Below are positions 60,942 through 64,000 of a stretch of 64,000 nt of DNA, in pieces. The DNA lies in assembly GCA_015499995.1 (NCBI GenBank), contig JADNRV010000042.1, forward strand, positions 62,001 to 126,000. The letters run 5' to 3'. The position numbers and the translations under genes were made by a program. Below the pieces are notes generated by a model. That model saw only the letters and a list, made by a program, of their open reading frames with translations. It did no database searches and was not told the origin of the DNA. This DNA comes from Flammula alnicola (Eukaryota; Basidiomycota; Agaricomycetes; Agaricales; Strophariaceae). The stretch's first letter is position 1; the number at the start of each line of letters is the position of its first letter.

Positions 60942-61332
60942 TGCCAGGACTTTGGAAGGCGACTGAGTAATATTTTTCCGTTATTATTTTACAGATTCTG
61001 TCTCTTCGAGGCGGTGTGTCCGACTCAAATCTGTTTCTATTATTTAAATTCTAATTATCAGCAGAGCAGATTTTGTTATGATTATCCTTCTTGTCACTAC
61101 AGAACTGGATCGAAACTTGATATGTATGTGGATGTACGTTGCGTGCGTGGAACTGTGACAATCCTAAGTACCCGATGTACAAGTACAGTAGGCACGTTCC
61201 CAATTCGATGCGGTGGCAGTACGACAGTGCGTGACCAGTGTGCACAGCCTGGCTGATGTTCATTCTGGCGTTAGACTCGCGTAACTTCTCAAGATTTTAC
61301 TTCTCCTTGCCTCCGACCTCTCATTCATCGAT
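60942..61332. other. intergenic, no gene
   Basis: About 390 bp with no supported gene; two short frames of 70-80 codons in both directions are not credible. Confidence 0.4.
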
Positions 61333-62411
61333 ATGGATCTATTAAGCAACATCACACTATTCGGTCGTAATTGCAAACAAGACCCCGACATCTGGTTCGA
61401 AGATGGCAATGTCATACTCCAGGCAGAAACGACATGCTTTCGAGCGCACCGTAGTCTCATGGTTGCGAATTGCCAGTTCTTTGAAAGTGTCGATTCCAGC
61501 TCATCCCAGAAACTGAGCGTCATCGCGGAATCTCCTCCCATTTACCACATCATTATCGAAGACCATGCTTTCGAATTCAAGATATTACTCTTAGGGATCT
61601 ACAATCCAAAGTAAGAGCGTAACCATCCCTCTGACATACCGATTCAAAGCTAATCTATTATTATGCGCCTAGCTTTTATGAAAGTCCTCCTGCAAAGGTT
61701 TCCATGAGGGATACCATTTCGATGACTCGGATGGCATACAAATATGGAGCTGACTGTCTCTATCAGCGCGCTTTGAGACATATCTCCTTGTCATTTCCGA
61801 CGTCCCTGGCGAAATACGACAAAGTTTTCCAAACGACAACTATATCCGACCTCTCTTCCGCTACTGTTCAGGACTACATGCAGCTCTTCGCTTCAATCAG
61901 GCGGAAAGCAGCCTGTTGTATGCCCGCCATCACTTACCGCTGTTTTTGCTACCGTCTTGAGAACATAATGGACACTGACGCCTGGAAAGGCTTAGGGGAT
62001 CGGTACCAGAGGCGTATTGTACGAACACATAGCAAGCAATCATCGGCACATCGAAATATATTCAAGTTTTACGCCTATCTCCCGACCTCATGATGCATCA
62101 CGAGGCGAAAATGCGATGGCGCAGGCGTACTTCGAAGATGGTACCTCCGAATGTTAGGTCCTCCCTTGAACGATCCACTTGCAACAATATCAGCATCACA
62201 ATGGGCGAAATACCTTGCTGGATTATGCGACGCTTGCTCCGTGGAGTGTATACGACTTCACCAAAAAGCAAGAGAAGACGTGTGGGATGACCTCCCGAAA
62301 ATATACGAAATGAAAAATGGCTGGGATGTCCTTCTCCCTCTGGAAAACGTAATAAATTCCTCGGATTTCAAGCTCGGACGGAAAAACAGAAATCAAGATG
62401 GGCGAGACTAA
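61333..62411 (+). CDS. BTB/POZ domain protein, possibly interrupted
   Basis: It starts MDLLSNITLFGRNCKQDPDI. A BTB entry follows: DIWFEDGNVILQAETTCFRAHRSLMVANCQFF, written here in parts: DIWFEDGNVIL, CFRAHRSLMVANCQFFESV, then IIIEDHAFEFKILLLGIY. An intron (61612-61673, GT-AG) joins NPN to FYESPPAKVSM. Then come MAYKYGADCLYQRALRH, LSSATVQDYMQLF and RKAACCMPAITYRCF. BTB proteins of this agaricomycete group are adaptor-like; the role is unknown. An in-frame TGA at 62091-62093 (after AYLPTS) precedes a further in-frame 105 residues that look like the family C-terminus (CDACSVECIRLHQKAREDVW, LPKIYEMKNGWDVL). No intron that removes the stop could be found, so the gene may be truncated there or be a pseudogene. 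Confidence 0.6.
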
Positions 62412-62796
62412 TTTGTGAGACCCTCTGGTGGAGACGGCGCCCTGCATAGCGGTGGGTTCCCTTGACTTTTATACCATGCGCCCTGAACTGAAAATTTCTT
62501 AAGCATTAAATAACAACTATTTATGGAGTGGTATTTCCTTTGAATATATCTTTCATTACGCAGCTTCTCGTTTATTCTACTTGGTTTTTGCAAGAGCACT
62601 ATCCATGAACAATGATGATGCTTCCGCCTAAGAAACCGATATTTTGGAGTCCAGTTCTTCAATAATATCTATTTTAGGCATCCTCTGCGGCTCTGCCTTG
62701 GTTCAGCTGAGCCCGAAGGGGAAAGGGTCTGACATTTATTAGTAGTAGCCACTTCTCAGCAGTGCGTCATGTAACTTCGATCTTGCTGCACTCACC
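62412..62796. other. intergenic upstream of the lid-domain gene
   Basis: No tyrosinase catalytic sequence (no copper-binding histidine motif) was found in this stretch in any of the plus-strand frames, so the next gene has no visible catalytic half. Confidence 0.5.
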
Positions 62797-63393
62797 ATGT
62801 CAACTGCAGGACATGGACACGATCCTAATATCTCTCAGACTCAGTCCGGCCCTCCTAGTAAAGACATTTGGGAGTGGACCGCTCGCATTCACGCGAGTAA
62901 ATCTGAGCTAGGATGCAGCTACAACGTTATCATTTTCCTTGGCCAAGTCCCCGACGATCCTGAGGAATGGCTGGTTAGCACTCACCTTGTTGGAAAGCAT
63001 GCTGTCTTGCTAGGCGGAAACAATCACCATCGTAGCGGAGGATATATCACTGAAGGATTCGTGCACCTCAATCCTGCAATAGTTAAACGATCAGGACTAG
63101 GCTCCTTGGAGCCCGAAGACGTTGTGCCTTACCTAACTAATGAGCTACAATGGAGGGTACAAAAGGTATGCGATCTACTGGATACATTGATAAGCACTCA
63201 GCGATATCATTATTCGAACATTTTCCAGGTGGATGGGTCAGTGGCCGAACTCGAATCGCTGGAGGTTGTCGTCTTCGCCACGCCCTTAACATATCAGCCT
63301 GGCGAGATGTTCCCAGTGCCAGGAGAGGCTCGTCGCTACAACAGCATCACACATGGGCGCCATGGTGGTAGCCGTGATGATATTAGTGAATAA
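62797..63393 (+). CDS. stand-alone tyrosinase C-terminal (lid) domain protein
   Basis: Exon 1 is 62797-63165 and exon 2 is 63229-63393, with a 63-nt GT-AG intron that is also open in frame, so retention would add 21 residues. The predicted protein (about 177 aa) starts MSTAGHGHDPNISQTQ. Its body matches the C-terminal domain of the tyrosinase at 43806-46023: WEWTARIHASKSELGCSYNV, FLGQVPDDPEEW, PYLTNELQWRVQK, ELESLEVVVFATPLTYQPGE and YNSITHGRHGGSR. It contains no copper-site histidine motif (no [15 protein letters not shown] or [14 protein letters not shown] sequence). In fungal tyrosinases this domain shields the active site until it is removed. A free copy could bind a tyrosinase in trans, or have been retained for another use. 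No signal peptide. Confidence 0.75.
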   Translation: MSTAGHGHDPNISQTQSGPPSKDIWEWTARIHASKSELGCSYNVIIFLGQVPDDPEEWLVSTHLVGKHAVLLGGNNHHRSGGYITEGFVHLNPAIVKRSGLGSLEPEDVVPYLTNELQWRVQKVCDLLDTLISTQRYHYSNIFQVDGSVAELESLEVVVFATPLTYQPGEMFPVPGEARRYNSITHGRHGGSRDDISE

Positions 63394-63650
63394 ATGGCTG
63401 GGTTGTGCGATTTATGTGCGCACCTCTCGTTCTATCTTTTTGCAACCGTTAACTGCAATGTTCCAGTGTTGAGAGCGGCTCCACTGGACGCCACAGATAC
63501 TGTCATAATGCCGTCATATCAGCTTACATCTTACTCATCTTCGTTGTTCACCGTCGCCTATGTATTTTATTATGCAAAGAAACAGTGGGCTTTTAAGGAA
63601 AGATTTCTATCTATATCAATCATGCTAACGTCTGTGGTCACAAAAAGTAC

Positions 63651-64000
63651 TCATATAATATTCAAATGTGGCGTAGTCGACCTTCCATGAACGTTATTGT
63701 TTGCCTTACTGGCGGACTGAGCACTGGGAGTAATTGCCTGATGCCCGGATCCGCGACTCGTACGAGAAGTCAAGGGAGGAGATCTCGCATGTAGGTCGTT
63801 TGTGTGGCGAGGCATCCCAAAATGCAAGCTAGATGCCCCAGAAGACCTCTTGGGAATCCAGTCTGCGATGAGTTTATGCCATGCTCGGTCCATCATGTGG
63901 CCATAACGTCGCAGCGTGTTTATGATAAGCGCAAAATATATGATACCGAGGCATAGAACCACCGTGATCCCAATTCGAGGGAACTTAGCTTGGGATGCCG
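63651..64000 (-). CDS. membrane protein C-terminus, partial at window edge
   Basis: The minus-strand frame is open to the window end and reads ASQAKFPRIGITVVLCLGII, with a membrane helix VVLCLGIIYFALIINTL, then NTLRRYGHMMDRAWHKLIA and a Ser/Thr-rich tail ending HLNII* at 63651. The tail and last helix resemble those of multi-pass agaricomycete membrane proteins of unknown function; the rest is outside the window. The family cannot be named. Confidence 0.45.
   Translation of the reverse strand, partial: ASQAKFPRIGITVVLCLGIIYFALIINTLRRYGHMMDRAWHKLIADWIPKRSSGASSLHFGMPRHTNDLHARSPPLTSRTSRGSGHQAITPSAQSASKANNNVHGRSTTPHLNII

Overview
The window reads as nuclear DNA of a filamentous basidiomycete, most likely an agaricomycete (mushroom-forming fungus). 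The genes are broken by many 45-65 nt GT-AG introns. The protein families are typical of that group: a six-histidine tyrosinase, a class I sesquiterpene synthase, a secreted GH1 beta-glucosidase, F-box and BTB proteins, and Tnp2-type and GCM/USP-type transposases. I see no rRNA, no convincing tRNA, no CRISPR array and no bacterial features.

Layout. (1) 1-14 kb is transposon graveyard. A large minus-strand transposase relic has a GCM-like zinc domain at its N-terminus (10400-11533) and a transposase tail fused to a USP-type deubiquitinase at its C-terminus (2162-3709). Its two halves are separated by an LTR-retroelement gag with a probable LTR and primer-binding site (3690-7117) and by a CACTA/Tnp2 element (about 7118-10399). 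GTGAGTG-rich minisatellites follow at 11.6-12.0 and 13.0-13.15 kb. (2) 14-32 kb is an oxidoreductase-rich block: three paralogous FAD monooxygenases, a GH1 glycosidase, two short-chain dehydrogenases and a tandem pair of 3-beta-HSD/Erg26-like dehydrogenases. It could form a metabolic neighbourhood, but co-function is inference. (3) 32-42 kb holds an AGC kinase of the DMPK/CRIK type, a decayed tyrosinase copy broken into pieces in two orientations around a small unrecognised gene, a Pho80/Pcl-like cyclin and a secreted M14 carboxypeptidase-like protein that has lost two active-site residues. (4) 42-49 kb has a frameshifted SDR, an apparently intact tyrosinase and an F-box gene. (5) 49-56 kb is sparse: two small membrane proteins of unknown role and a 691-bp pogo-like MITE with TA target duplication. 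(6) 56-64 kb has a sesquiterpene synthase, a long disordered protein, a BTB protein with an in-frame stop, a gene encoding only the tyrosinase C-terminal (lid) domain, and the end of a membrane protein running off the window.

The most unusual points are the stand-alone tyrosinase lid-domain gene (62797-63393), the transposase-deubiquitinase fusion split by nested elements, the carboxypeptidase pseudoenzyme and the rearranged tyrosinase relic. All family assignments come from reading motifs by eye. No database search was possible.
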